Shown here piece by piece: positions 17,815 to 26,009 of a stretch of DNA of 64,000 bases. The translations under genes and the position numbers were made by a program. The stretch covers positions 1 through 64,000 of the forward strand of contig JBAXLI010000007.1 of the NCBI GenBank assembly GCA_037134895.1, written 5' to 3'. The stretch is from CAIRDP01 sp037134895. GTDB taxonomy: Bacteria; Bacteroidota; Bacteroidia; Bacteroidales; FEN-979. The notes under the pieces are model-generated. The model did not search any database. It saw nothing but the letters and a program-made list of their open reading frames with translations, and was not told the DNA's origin. The first letter of the stretch is position 1, and every line of letters starts with the position of its first letter.

Positions 17815-19080
17815 ATGCGTGCAAAACAGATTCAAACAACCCGCTTTTTTGAGTTCAATTACGCTCCTGTATTGGATTTGTTTGATACTGATTATGTTGC
17901 AACTCGTGTCAATTATCAGGATTATATACCCTTTGGCGACGATAACGCCCTCCCTCGTCAGTTAATCAAGCTGGCCAGGGAGGTTCCGGTTCACCGGGCT
18001 ATTTTAAATTCAAAAACCAACTATATCCTTGGGCAGGGCATCCAATCCTCTGATCCTGCTACCCGGCAGTTTATCAACCTGCCCAATAATCACAAAGAGC
18101 CTTTTTTGTATACACTCAAAAAGTTATGCTTTGATTATTTGACGTTTGGTAATTGTTACTATGAGCTGGTTTCCAACAAAAAAAAGTCCTTTGTCTTTGT
18201 CTATCATCAGGACGCTTCCCGGGTAAGATTGCATACCGATGGTAAACATGCCTTGATTCATCCATGTTGGGACTTATTCAAGGGCAAGGACGACAAGGAT
18301 TTGCAATCCATTAGCCTTTTCCCTGAGTTCTCAAAGGGGGCCGACGGGCTGTATCATTCCATGGTTCAGATTAAAGATTATGAACCTGAGTTCTTTTACT
18401 ATGGTATTCCGTCCTATTTTGCCGGTATCCGCAATGTTATTATTTCAGGGCTGACAAATATCTGGAACCAAACCCGTCTTGAATCTTCATTTGCCACTCC
18501 TGGGTTATTGGTCATCCCTGGAGTGAACTCCGATGAGGCAGCCGATGAACTGGATGCCATGTTTCAGCAATACAAAGGCGCCCTCAGTTCGAAGGCCAAT
18601 GAAATTATCATCCAATATCTTTCTGATCTGGGGCCCGGTATAAGCTCACAGGAAGCAAAGTTCATATCATTCAACCGGGAGAAAGAGGATAACTGGACCG
18701 AGCTGCATAAACAGTCTGAAATTTCGCTGATCACCATTCATAATTGGTTCCGCACGCTCACTCCTTATTCCGACGAAAAATCCGGATTTGACTCCGGAAG
18801 AATCCTCAACGAGTATGAAATTGCAATATCCACCGTGATCCATCCCATCCAGGAGGTCTTTATACAATCCCTGCAAACTTCTCTCTCTGAGTGCAATTTG
18901 CAATTCAAAGACTTCGAGTTTATCAACTCCCCGCCGATCAGCCGCATCAATCCCATGAAATATGTATGGGAAATCCGTCGGGATTCCGGTCTCGATTACG
19001 ATAAAACCGACCCTGTTCAAAAATTACTGGTTCTTCAACTCAAAAACATTTATCCATCCTCCGACACTTTAAATATTTGA
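17815..19080 (+). CDS. Phage portal protein
   Basis: 421 residues with the usual portal start (FGDDNALPRQLIKLAREVPV, then HRAILNSKTNYILGQGI), a central LCFDYLTFGNCYYELV, and a C-terminal helical stem region. The portal forms the dodecameric vertex through which terminase packages DNA. In most phages the portal gene precedes protease and capsid; here it follows the capsid gene. The ATG at 17815 is 34 nt after the capsid stop. Confidence 0.8.
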   Translation: MRAKQIQTTRFFEFNYAPVLDLFDTDYVATRVNYQDYIPFGDDNALPRQLIKLAREVPVHRAILNSKTNYILGQGIQSSDPATRQFINLPNNHKEPFLYTLKKLCFDYLTFGNCYYELVSNKKKSFVFVYHQDASRVRLHTDGKHALIHPCWDLFKGKDDKDLQSISLFPEFSKGADGLYHSMVQIKDYEPEFFYYGIPSYFAGIRNVIISGLTNIWNQTRLESSFATPGLLVIPGVNSDEAADELDAMFQQYKGALSSKANEIIIQYLSDLGPGISSQEAKFISFNREKEDNWTELHKQSEISLITIHNWFRTLTPYSDEKSGFDSGRILNEYEIAISTVIHPIQEVFIQSLQTSLSECNLQFKDFEFINSPPISRINPMKYVWEIRRDSGLDYDKTDPVQKLLVLQLKNIYPSSDTLNI

Positions 19081-19095
19081 ATCATCACGATAACC

Positions 19096-19578
19096 ATGTC
19101 CTTGATCTCCTCCACCGAAGTAATTTCTCTCGCTTATATTACTGAGCTTGATCCAAGCATGATCAAAGCCGAGGTCATTCAGACTGCTGAGCTAAAGTAT
19201 GTCAAACCTGTTTTGACGACCGCCCTTTACGATGATGTCGTTGCAAGTCCCGGTGATTATACTACCCTTATTACCTTGTATATCAAACCATGCCTGGCAT
19301 TCTTTGTTAAATACGCCATGCTTAACCAGCAACTACTCGAAACTGCACAATATACACCTGGCGCTGATCCATCCCTTTCGCCGGCTCTTGTTGAAATATC
19401 TACTGCAGTATTGCTTCCACGGGACCACCGAAGGGATACCATGCAGGAAGTTTTCTCTATTGCTCGTTCCAAACAGGCCCTCCTTCAGGAATATGTAATC
19501 GCCCAGAATTATGCCTTGTATTCAGCCCCGGTCTCTAAAAGAGTCTCAGGCTTTAGAATAATATCAACCAGTTTATAA
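19096..19578 (+). CDS. DUF6712-like head-tail connector
   Basis: 160 residues, mostly helical (SLISSTEVISLAYITELDPS, then a tyrosine-rich middle YVKPVLTTALYDD). I recognise it as a DUF6712-type protein, usually found right after the portal in Bacteroidetes phages, where it is thought to act as head completion/connector protein. It starts 15 nt after the portal stop. Confidence 0.65.
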   Translation: MSLISSTEVISLAYITELDPSMIKAEVIQTAELKYVKPVLTTALYDDVVASPGDYTTLITLYIKPCLAFFVKYAMLNQQLLETAQYTPGADPSLSPALVEISTAVLLPRDHRRDTMQEVFSIARSKQALLQEYVIAQNYALYSAPVSKRVSGFRIISTSL

Positions 19579-19589
19579 ATCAATGTATT

Positions 19590-19937
19590 ATGGCCATCGC
19601 ACGCAGAATGATTCAATGTTCTTTACCTGTCTCAGGGGGGAACGCTTTATCGCCATATATCCAGATCCCAAATGGCGCCACCAAACTTACCATTCAGTTT
19701 GTCTATTCCGGATTGGATGATGATATCACCTTAACTATGCTCCAGAGTCTCGATGGTTCTAATTTCGATACCTGTGTCAATGAGGATGATGCGCCAATCA
19801 CCATCACCCTCGACAAAGATTTCTCTTCAATGACCCTGAATGTAGCAGACCTGTTAACAACCTGGGTTCAGTTTTCCATGGATGTTGGAGAAGCCACTAC
19901 CGGTAGCCTCGACAAACTTTATGTAATGATGACTTAA
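19590..19937 (+). CDS. Small beta-rich phage virion protein, unknown
   Basis: 115 residues with alternating hydrophobic strands (KLTIQFVYSGLDDDITLTML) and no helical or membrane segment. It lies 11 nt after the connector and 11 nt before the fibre gene, so it is likely a virion protein such as a head decoration or connector, but I do not recognise the family. Confidence 0.55.
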   Translation: MAIARRMIQCSLPVSGGNALSPYIQIPNGATKLTIQFVYSGLDDDITLTMLQSLDGSNFDTCVNEDDAPITITLDKDFSSMTLNVADLLTTWVQFSMDVGEATTGSLDKLYVMMT

Positions 19938-19948
19938 AATCCGAAAAT

Positions 19949-21166
19949 ATGGGAAGTTCAAAATATTTCTTGATGGGCCAGCAAAATCGCGGCACCACCA
20001 ATTATCGTGATTATTCTGAACAAGGTTCTGCACCTGCCAGACCAAGGTCCGGTATTATTCGAACCTGGTTAGATAGTTTGGGAATTATAAACTTTCTTGC
20101 CAGTACTGGGCCGGCAGTTAAAGCTATTCTTGGTGTTCAGGCAGATTACGATGATGCTATTACCAAAAAGCATTCAAATTCAGCCGATCATGTTCATTCC
20201 AATGCCACAGCATTAAATGCGGTCTCCGGCACCAATACCGGTGATCAGGATCTTAGCACTTGTTCTAAAGCAAGTCAGGGTACTTTATCATCTGGTGCCT
20301 TGGCTGGAAATGCCCGTGGTGCTAATGCAACCGATTTTCAGTTTGTCCGGGAAGCCGTTACCCGTGTGGCAAGTGGTGCAGGTTCTTTTATTGCCGGCGG
20401 TGAGCACAACCAGGTTTCCGGTGCAAATTCTATGTCTGCCGCTGGTTCTCATAATGAAGTTACCGGCCAGTTTTGCCTGGTATCTGGTGAACACAATGAA
20501 ATTACAGGAACACATAGCACAGCAGCCGGCGACCTACATCAGATAAGCAGTAACCGATCCAGCGCAACTGGCTCCAGTCATGTACTTTCGGGTGAATTTT
20601 CCTCAGCCGAGGGTAATGGAAACATTGTTTCCGGAGAAGGCGGCCATGCAGAAGGCGGTTCCAATGAATGCGCCAACCAATACTCCCATGTTGAAGGCTT
20701 CAATGCCAAAACCTATAATGATTACCAGCATGCCAAGGCATCAGTAGGTTTTAGCAATCCAGGGGAATTAGGCGAAGCTCAGTATACAAATATCATTGCA
20801 AGAAAAGAAACTGAAGATGATACTCCCTCAGTTCTTCTGGTAGGAGAGGAGGGTTATGTTTACCTGGCAACCAACAAAATGAATGCATTCAGGATTATGG
20901 TTGTCGCCGCATCTGATGATAATTCCGAAGGTGCAGCTTATGAATTCAAAGGCCTCATTAAGAAAGATGCAACCGCGGCATCAGCAGCCATCATAGGCTC
21001 AGTTACCAAAACAGTTATTGCCGAAAGCGTTTCAGCCTGGGATGCCGCTGTCACAGCCGATATAACCAATGGAGCGTTATCCATTACAGTCACTGGTGAG
21101 TCAGAGAAGGTTATACGCTGGGTAGCTTTAGTTGAAATGGTAGAGGTGGCTTTCTATGGTTCTTAA
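19949..21166 (+). CDS. Phage fibre protein with YadA-like beta-roll repeats
   Basis: 405 residues. The start is a short attachment region; residues ~55-85 hold SADHVHSNATALNAVSGTNT, typical of phage fibre linkers. Residues ~120-265 are about ten 14-residue repeats of the left-handed beta-roll type (IAGGEHNQVSGANSM, SAAGSHNEVTGQF, VSGEHNEITGTHS, HAEGGSNECANQYSHVEG), as in trimeric adhesin heads and peptidase-G2-type fibres. The C-terminal ~110 residues are a beta-rich cap. It would form a trimeric receptor-binding fibre or spike. It is the last gene of the module; the canonical tail genes that usually precede a fibre are absent. Confidence 0.7.
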   Translation: MGSSKYFLMGQQNRGTTNYRDYSEQGSAPARPRSGIIRTWLDSLGIINFLASTGPAVKAILGVQADYDDAITKKHSNSADHVHSNATALNAVSGTNTGDQDLSTCSKASQGTLSSGALAGNARGANATDFQFVREAVTRVASGAGSFIAGGEHNQVSGANSMSAAGSHNEVTGQFCLVSGEHNEITGTHSTAAGDLHQISSNRSSATGSSHVLSGEFSSAEGNGNIVSGEGGHAEGGSNECANQYSHVEGFNAKTYNDYQHAKASVGFSNPGELGEAQYTNIIARKETEDDTPSVLLVGEEGYVYLATNKMNAFRIMVVAASDDNSEGAAYEFKGLIKKDATAASAAIIGSVTKTVIAESVSAWDAAVTADITNGALSITVTGESEKVIRWVALVEMVEVAFYGS

Positions 21167-21282
21167 ACTATATTTGAGAAATATTAAAGTTTGTGGTATT
21201 GATGGAATGCATTTATGATATTTTAACAATAGCTTTTTGATAAAAATGGAACAAGAGGCATCCATTTTGAACAATAATTGTA

Positions 21283-21290
21283 TATATTTG
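21283..21290 (+). promoter_or_regulatory. -7 box for the small gene / SDH protease pair
   Basis: TATATTTG fits TAnnTTTG exactly, 22 bp before the chosen ATG of the small gene, in an AT-rich 146-bp gap after the fibre gene. This implies a separate transcript from the phage operon. Confidence 0.45.
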
Positions 21291-21312
21291 TTTGTTGTCA
21301 ATAATCGACCAT

Positions 21313-21498
21313 ATGGAAAATGTTATGACATACGAAGAACAAAAGCAAAGTGTCCTACAAATTGCAGAAGATAAATTTGGCAAATACTATTTTCAACAAC
21401 TTGATCAGTTAATAGCTGATTTTGCTAAAGAAGAGGAATCGCCAAGCTACACAGTAATTGTAAATTATAAAGGAGCTTTCAATGCCTGCGAGGAATGA
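21313..21498 (+). CDS. Small acidic protein paired with SDH protease
   Basis: 61 residues from MENVMTYEEQ (MTYEEQKQ at 21325 is an alternative start). No recognised domain; helical N-terminus and a short C-terminal strand (SYTVIVNYKGAFNACEE). It overlaps the protease gene by 17 nt, so the two are translationally coupled and may work together, for example as substrate, adaptor or inhibitor. That relation is inferred from overlap only. Confidence 0.5.
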   Translation: MENVMTYEEQKQSVLQIAEDKFGKYYFQQLDQLIADFAKEEESPSYTVIVNYKGAFNACEE

Positions 21499-22429
21499 AA
21501 TTCAAAATGAAATCCTTTCTGCAAAAAATACTGCACAGGATGACGTAAGGAGAAAGTATATAAAACAACTCTCCGAATACACTGGACGAGATACGATTAT
21601 TTATATCACAGCTTACACAACTGGGAAGATGTTAGCCATACCACCTTCTCTTGTATCCATAGTTAATGATGATATTCATGGATTTATGTCTGCGTTAAAT
21701 GGACTAAAGAATGATAAACTTGATTTGATCATTCATAGTCCCGGCGGTACCGTAGAAGCGACAGAGCAAATTGTTAATTATCTAAGAGCTAAATATAAAC
21801 ACATTAGAGCAATAATTCCTCAAAGTGCAATGTCTGCTGCTACTATGTTAGCATGCGCTTGTGATGAAATTGTAATGGGGAAACATTCTGCAATTGGTCC
21901 TATTGACCCTCAAATTACTTTTCCTACTCAAACAGGTTTATTTACAGCACCTGCACAATCTTTATTAAGTGAATTTGAACAAGCAAAAGCGGAGGTAATT
22001 GCAAATCCAAATGTCGCTCCAATTTGGGTTAGTAAATTAAAGAATCTACCTCATGGAATTTTGGATATTTGTAAAAACACAACAGATTTATCTATTGAGA
22101 AAGTTAAATTATGGTTGTGTTCTTTTATGTTTAAAAATGAACCAGATTGTGATGTTAAAGCTAATAAAATTGCCACTTGGCTTGGTACTGCGTCAAATCA
22201 TAAAACTCATGGTCGTCCCATACCTTTAAATATTGCGAAAGACCAAGGACTTAAGATTGTAGAATTAGAGTCAGATCAAGAACTTCAAGATAAAGTACTC
22301 TCAGTTTTTCATTCATCGATAGTAACTATTGAAGTTACAAATTGCATAAAACTTATTGAGAATCAAAATGGCATAGGAACTTATATTCAAGTTCAAGTTA
22401 ATCTGAATCCTAAACAGCCTAGTAATTAA
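21482..22429 (+). CDS. SDH-family Clp-fold serine protease
   Basis: 315 residues. LIIHSPGGTVEATEQIVNYL (~83-102) and the nucleophile region PQSAMSAATMLACACDEIVMG with Ser ~118, then HSAIGPIDPQ, match the SDH_protease family (PF01972), which has the ClpP/SppA crotonase-like fold. Unlike most members there is no N-terminal membrane segment. AT-rich composition (poorer in GC than both the phage module and the core genes) suggests recent transfer. Such soluble members are often found in mobile regions; the substrate is unknown. Confidence 0.82.
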   Translation: MPARNEIQNEILSAKNTAQDDVRRKYIKQLSEYTGRDTIIYITAYTTGKMLAIPPSLVSIVNDDIHGFMSALNGLKNDKLDLIIHSPGGTVEATEQIVNYLRAKYKHIRAIIPQSAMSAATMLACACDEIVMGKHSAIGPIDPQITFPTQTGLFTAPAQSLLSEFEQAKAEVIANPNVAPIWVSKLKNLPHGILDICKNTTDLSIEKVKLWLCSFMFKNEPDCDVKANKIATWLGTASNHKTHGRPIPLNIAKDQGLKIVELESDQELQDKVLSVFHSSIVTIEVTNCIKLIENQNGIGTYIQVQVNLNPKQPSN

Positions 22430-22761
22430 TATCTCCATTTGACGGATTTAACCAGTTTTTTCCATCCATGATAGAATAGATCATTGTTCTGTCTCATAAT
22501 CAATGGCGTTCATAATCTCATTCTATATTCCTGAGGAACTCACTGGTGGATAAACATTCAATTGTCAGTTTAATACATGTTCATAATTATCGGAAGGTAG
22601 ATTTTGCTTGGGATCAATTCAGGCTAAAAAATAAGTTTTATGAATGATCAATGGTAAACCAAGATTGGAAAAAGGCGCTAAAAAGTGGGTGTAACTTCGG
22701 GTGTAAGAAAAATAAAAACGCTGTAATGGTCTAAATTACAGCGTTTTTTATAATGTATTTG
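22430..22761. other. Intergenic DNA between SDH protease and tRNA-Ser
   Basis: No gene. It contains only the strong terminator next to the tRNA. Since the tRNA 3' end faces this side, an attachment scar could lie here, but no copy of the tRNA 3' end was seen elsewhere in the window. Confidence 0.6.
22714..22748. terminator. Bidirectional terminator beside tRNA-Ser
   Basis: A perfect 14-bp stem, AAAAACGCTGTAAT with ATTACAGCGTTTTT, around a 7-nt loop. The A/T ends give a U-run on both strands, so it can terminate the minus-strand tRNA transcript and any plus-strand read-through from the protease gene. Confidence 0.85.
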
Positions 22762-22849
22762 CGGAGAGACTGGGATTCGAACCCAGGGTACACTTTTGGC
22801 GTACACACACTTTCCAGGCGTGCTCCTTCGACCACTCGGACACCTCTCC
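22762..22849 (-). tRNA. tRNA-Ser (GGA)
   Basis: 88 nt reading GGAGAGGTGTCCGAGTGG at the 5' end, an anticodon loop CTGGAAA with anticodon GGA, a long variable arm (type II tRNA), the T-loop GGTTCGAATCC and a 3' acceptor TCTCTCC with discriminator G. CCA is not encoded. The 3' end points to the accessory region, as is typical for tRNA genes used as integration sites. Confidence 0.95.
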
Positions 22850-22855
22850 TTTGTA

Positions 22856-22883
22856 TTTACGAATTACGAGTTACGATTTACGA
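22856..22883. repeat. Heptamer repeat NTTACGA, 4 units
   Basis: Four consecutive heptamers (TTTACGA, ATTACGA, GTTACGA, TTTACGA) between tRNA-Ser and the end of the asparaginase gene. Confidence 0.8.
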
Positions 22884-22940
22884 ATTAATGCAACTCCTAA
22901 TTTGTTTTGGGGATGCAAAATTACGAAAAATTCCGACAAA

Positions 22941-23969
22941 TCAAACCGTCATCTCGCCCCTCAGGCTTGTTTGAAGCAATTGTTTGACTGCCTGGGTCGA
23001 GAAACCGCAGCCTAAAAGGTACATCAGCTTGGTGACGGCCGATTCGGTTGTAATATCATATCCCCCGATCACACCTATCCTGCTGAGCTCGGCACTCGTC
23101 TCGTATTTTCCCATTTCAACTGTGCCGCCCTTGCACTGGGTCACGTTTAAGATGATAATGTCCTTGTCGGCAGCCTCTTTAATCGCATCAAGAAACCAGG
23201 GGAGGGTCGGGGCGTTACCGGCACCGAAGGTCTCGAGGATCACAGCCTTGAGTGCGCAGGTATTGAGGATGGCTTCAAGGGCACATTTGTTGATGCCCGG
23301 GAATAACTTGAGAATAGCAATGTTGTCGTCAAGCTCCTTCAGCACCTTTAGCCTCTTGAAGTTAGGTTTCAAAATATGATCTTTGTTGTACTTTATCTTA
23401 ACTCCAACCTCGGCAAGCAAGGGGTAATTCGCAGAAATGAAGGCCCCGAAATTCTCAGTGTTCAGCTTGGTGGTTCGGTTGCCGCGAAATAACTTGTTCT
23501 CAAAACATATGGCAACTTCGGGAACAATAGGTGTATCTACTTCCTTTGAGATCGCAAATTCAATGGAGTTGATGAAATTCTCACGCCCGTCGGTCCGTAC
23601 CATCCCGATTGGAAGCTGGGAACCCGTGAAAATAACCGGCTTGTTCAGGTTCTCAAGCATGAAACTCAGGGCCGAGGCGGTATACGCCATGGTATCGGAG
23701 CCATGCAGAACCACGAAGCCGTCGTAGCTTTCATAATTCTCTTCTATTACAGTGGCCAGCTTCACCCAAAACAATGGATTCATGTTCGATGAATCGAGCA
23801 GGGGCTGGAATGTATGAAAATCAATATGGCAGTTGAAATTCTCCAGTACAGGCAGGTACTTGTAAAGAATATCAAACGTCAGAGGCTTCAGTGAGCCCGT
23901 CTTCGGATCCTGCACCATCCCAATGGTGCCGCCGGTGTATATTACGAGGATACTTGTTTGACCGATCAT
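22941..23969 (-). CDS. ansA: Type I L-asparaginase (cytoplasmic)
   Basis: 342 residues, the normal size. The catalytic first motif VIYTGGTIGMV holds the nucleophilic Thr, and LHGSDTMAYTASALSFML carries the second Thr-Asp motif; FTGSQLPIGMVRTDGREN is the conserved third region. The enzyme hydrolyses asparagine to aspartate and ammonia. No signal peptide, so cytoplasmic. It is the last gene of a minus-strand run (MBL, GT9, TatD, AnsA) and starts 58 nt after tatD. Heptamer repeats flank it on both sides. Confidence 0.93.
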   Translation of the reverse strand: MIGQTSILVIYTGGTIGMVQDPKTGSLKPLTFDILYKYLPVLENFNCHIDFHTFQPLLDSSNMNPLFWVKLATVIEENYESYDGFVVLHGSDTMAYTASALSFMLENLNKPVIFTGSQLPIGMVRTDGRENFINSIEFAISKEVDTPIVPEVAICFENKLFRGNRTTKLNTENFGAFISANYPLLAEVGVKIKYNKDHILKPNFKRLKVLKELDDNIAILKLFPGINKCALEAILNTCALKAVILETFGAGNAPTLPWFLDAIKEAADKDIIILNVTQCKGGTVEMGKYETSAELSRIGVIGGYDITTESAVTKLMYLLGCGFSTQAVKQLLQTSLRGEMTV

Positions 23970-23975
23970 ATGATT

Positions 23976-24066
23976 GATTTACGATTTACGAAGCATGATT
24001 TACGATTGTATTTACGATTTACGATTCTTAAATTGAATTCGTAAGTCGTCCTTCGTCCTTCGTAAA
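23976..24066. repeat. Heptamer repeats (GATTTAC and TCGTCCT families)
   Basis: Slightly imperfect GATTTAC heptamers fill the gap between ansA and tatD. At 24046-24066 two TCGTCCT heptamers and TCGTAAA encode part of the TatD C-terminus (FTKDEGR). The array therefore runs from non-coding into coding DNA. Confidence 0.7.
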
Positions 24067-24855
24067 TAATTTTAATGCATTATTTGTGGTCACACGTCCC
24101 ACTTCTTCCAAAGATACATTCTTTATTTCGGAAATCTTGTGTGCTATTAACGGAATATATGACGATTCATTGCGTTGTCCGCGGTGTGGCACGGGCGGTA
24201 AAAAAGGAGCATCGGTTTCAAGCAGCAGGTTTTCAAGGGGCATGGCTGCCACAACATCGGCAATCCCCGACTTTTTATACGTGACCACACCGCCGATCCC
24301 AAGATAAAACCCCATCTTGACAGCCCGTTCAGCCTGGGTAACATCCCCGCTGAAGCAATGGAACACTCCTCTTAACCCCTTGTCATTCCTTGCTTCCAGG
24401 ATCTCGAGCGCCACCTCCATTGAATTCCGGGTATGGATTGCAACGGGCAGATAGTATTCGAGGGCAAGGTCGAGCTGTATATTGAACGCCTCTTTCTGTT
24501 CCTTCTCAAAGGTTTTGTCCCAGTAAAGATCGATGCCAATCTCTCCCACCGCAACAAACCTGTATGCCTTATCCGCCAGGTATTTCCTTACTATATCCAG
24601 TTCATCCCTGAAATTTGCCTTCACCGAAGTCGGGTGCAGCCCCATCATCGGATAACATATATCAGGCCACCTGCATCCTGCATCCTGCATCGCTTTGATA
24701 GAACCAGAATCAATATTTGGCAAAAAAATGTACTTCACTCCTGCATCCAGGGCACGGCTAACCGCCTGTTGCCGGTCGGAATCAAACTCCTCAAGGTAGA
24801 GGTGGGCATGGGTGTCGGTGAAAATGAGATTACTCAAGGTGTTTCGCGATTTCAT
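24028..24855 (-). CDS. tatD: TatD-family metal-dependent hydrolase/DNase
   Basis: About 275 residues when started at MKSRNTLSNLIFTDTHAHLY; the longer frame upstream lies inside the overlapping heptosyltransferase gene. Metal-binding sites: THAHL (N-terminal HxH), AVGEIGIDLYW, PVAIHTRN, GVFHCFSG and LLETDAPFL, all in the TatD order. A 3'-5' exonuclease/hydrolase role is general for the family. It overlaps the heptosyltransferase by 26 nt. Two oddities: a GCATCCT heptamer repeat encodes AMQDAGCR in a usually variable region, and the extreme C-terminus is made from another heptamer array. Confidence 0.9.
   Translation of the reverse strand: MKSRNTLSNLIFTDTHAHLYLEEFDSDRQQAVSRALDAGVKYIFLPNIDSGSIKAMQDAGCRWPDICYPMMGLHPTSVKANFRDELDIVRKYLADKAYRFVAVGEIGIDLYWDKTFEKEQKEAFNIQLDLALEYYLPVAIHTRNSMEVALEILEARNDKGLRGVFHCFSGDVTQAERAVKMGFYLGIGGVVTYKKSGIADVVAAMPLENLLLETDAPFLPPVPHRGQRNESSYIPLIAHKISEIKNVSLEEVGRVTTNNALKLFTKDEGRLTNSI
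24673..24693. repeat. Heptamer repeat GCATCCT inside tatD
   Basis: GCATCCT twice plus GCATCGC within the coding sequence. The same heptamer, in ten copies, occurs in the S8 protease gene at 49875. Confidence 0.7.
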
Positions 24856-25789
24856 CCGCAGAAATATCAAGCATGCAGCGGAAATGTTTTTTCGGACATT
24901 CTTCAAACCCCAGCTTGCTGCATGGCCTGCATGAAAGTCCTTTAACTTCGGCGATAAACTGTTCAGGGGAAGCTTTTGGCAAATATGGATACATCCCGAA
25001 ACCGGGGATTGTATTTCCCCATACCGAAACAATTTTTTTACCGAGAGCCGCAGCAATATGCATCAGCCCGGTATCATTTGTCATGACTGCGGATGACTGC
25101 CTCAGCAGGCTTGCCGACTGGTTGAGGCTGAGTGTTCCGCATACATTCTGCACAGGTTTTGAAGCAAGTTTCAGTATCTCTTCACCCCGGGCATGGTCTT
25201 CCCTGCCGCCAAGCAAGATCACGGGTTTATCAAGTTTGCTTAGTACTTCAGCAACTTTTACAGGAGGGAAGATCTTTGTATTGTGCTTTCCGCCGATAAC
25301 CATAGCAATAAACTGAGGATAAGCCGGTACCACCTCATCCGCAGACGGGATAAAATAATCAAGTCCTTTCCCGTCATTTTTTACTCCCAGCTTTTTTACA
25401 GCCCCGAAGTACCGGTCGACGATATGAATGTCGGGAAGGATGTTCCATTTCAGGTTCACAATCAACCATTTGCGGATGTTGAGCTTGCAAAAAGTTCCCG
25501 AAGGCCTGCAAAGCCTGAGTTTTATCAGGGTTGAACGCTGGTTTTTATGAAGGTCAACGATGAAATCAAACTTCTCGGCCCTGAGCTGAGGAATGAGTTT
25601 GCCGAATTCCCCCTCATACAGCCATAGCTTATCAATGTAAGGATTTGAGCTAAGCACAGGCTCAAACTGTTTCTTGGTAAGATAATGTACCTCCGCCCCC
25701 GGCAGCTGCTGCTTAATGCAGCGTACCACCGGCGTTGTGAGAACGATGTCACCGATGGAACTTAAGCGGATGACGAGGATCTTAAACAT
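24830..25789 (-). CDS. Glycosyltransferase family 9 (LPS heptosyltransferase-like)
   Basis: 319 residues with the GT9 N-terminus ILVIRLSSIGDIVLTTPVV, the central VILLGGREDHARGEEIL and the C-terminal nucleotide-sugar site MTNDTGLMHIAAALGKKIVS. The Cys-rich end (LSCRPCSKLGFEECPKKHFRCM) is typical of Bacteroidetes members. It would add heptose or a similar sugar to lipid A-core at the inner membrane. Translationally coupled to tatD through a 26-nt overlap. Confidence 0.9.
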   Translation of the reverse strand: MFKILVIRLSSIGDIVLTTPVVRCIKQQLPGAEVHYLTKKQFEPVLSSNPYIDKLWLYEGEFGKLIPQLRAEKFDFIVDLHKNQRSTLIKLRLCRPSGTFCKLNIRKWLIVNLKWNILPDIHIVDRYFGAVKKLGVKNDGKGLDYFIPSADEVVPAYPQFIAMVIGGKHNTKIFPPVKVAEVLSKLDKPVILLGGREDHARGEEILKLASKPVQNVCGTLSLNQSASLLRQSSAVMTNDTGLMHIAAALGKKIVSVWGNTIPGFGMYPYLPKASPEQFIAEVKGLSCRPCSKLGFEECPKKHFRCMLDISADEIAKHLE

Positions 25790-25809
25790 AAGTAAGGGAA
25801 GAGTAATAA

Positions 25810-25858
25810 GCGAAAAGCGAGAAATAGAAAGCGAAAAGCGAAAAGCGAAAAGCGAAAC
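25810..25858. repeat. Heptamer repeat GCGAAAA, 7 units
   Basis: Seven consecutive heptamers, five of them GCGAAAA or one base different, directly upstream of the heptosyltransferase gene (about 20 bp before its ATG, on the minus strand). Confidence 0.8.
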
Positions 25859-25937
25859 TTTTTATTTTTCGTAAATCCATATTTTTGTTTCAGATAATCA
25901 ATAAGATAACTAATGTGTATTTAATTTACTTTAATTT

Positions 25938-26009
25938 CGCCATTTCGCCATTTCTCCATTTCGCCATTTCTCCATTTCGCCATTTCTCCATTTCTCCATT
26001 TCGCTATTT
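25938..26009. repeat. Octamer repeat CGCCATTT/CTCCATTT, 9 units
   Basis: Nine consecutive 8-bp units. The last unit covers the stop codon and final Lys codon of the MBL-fold hydrolase gene. It is the only array in the window with an 8-bp period. Confidence 0.8.

Larger units (their letters stand above)
13467..21166. mobile_element. Prophage-derived head module
   Basis: A compact group of phage genes: two minus-strand packaging genes plus a further small gene, and a divergent plus-strand run of protease-scaffold, major capsid, portal, connector, small protein and fibre. All frames are intact. There is no tail tube, tape measure, baseplate, holin/lysin, integrase or replication gene. Portal after capsid is an unusual order. 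The heptamer repeats found elsewhere in this chromosome also occur between protease and capsid genes, suggesting long residence. It may be a decaying prophage, a satellite or a domesticated capsid. Confidence 0.75.

Noticed and set aside
22430..22760. Integrase remnant or attachment direct repeat beside the tRNA
   Set aside because: No frame with recombinase motifs and no second copy of the tRNA 3' end found by eye in the window.
24856..25056. N-terminal extension of TatD
   Set aside because: In-frame but lies entirely within the heptosyltransferase gene; TatD homology starts at the FTDTHAHL motif.
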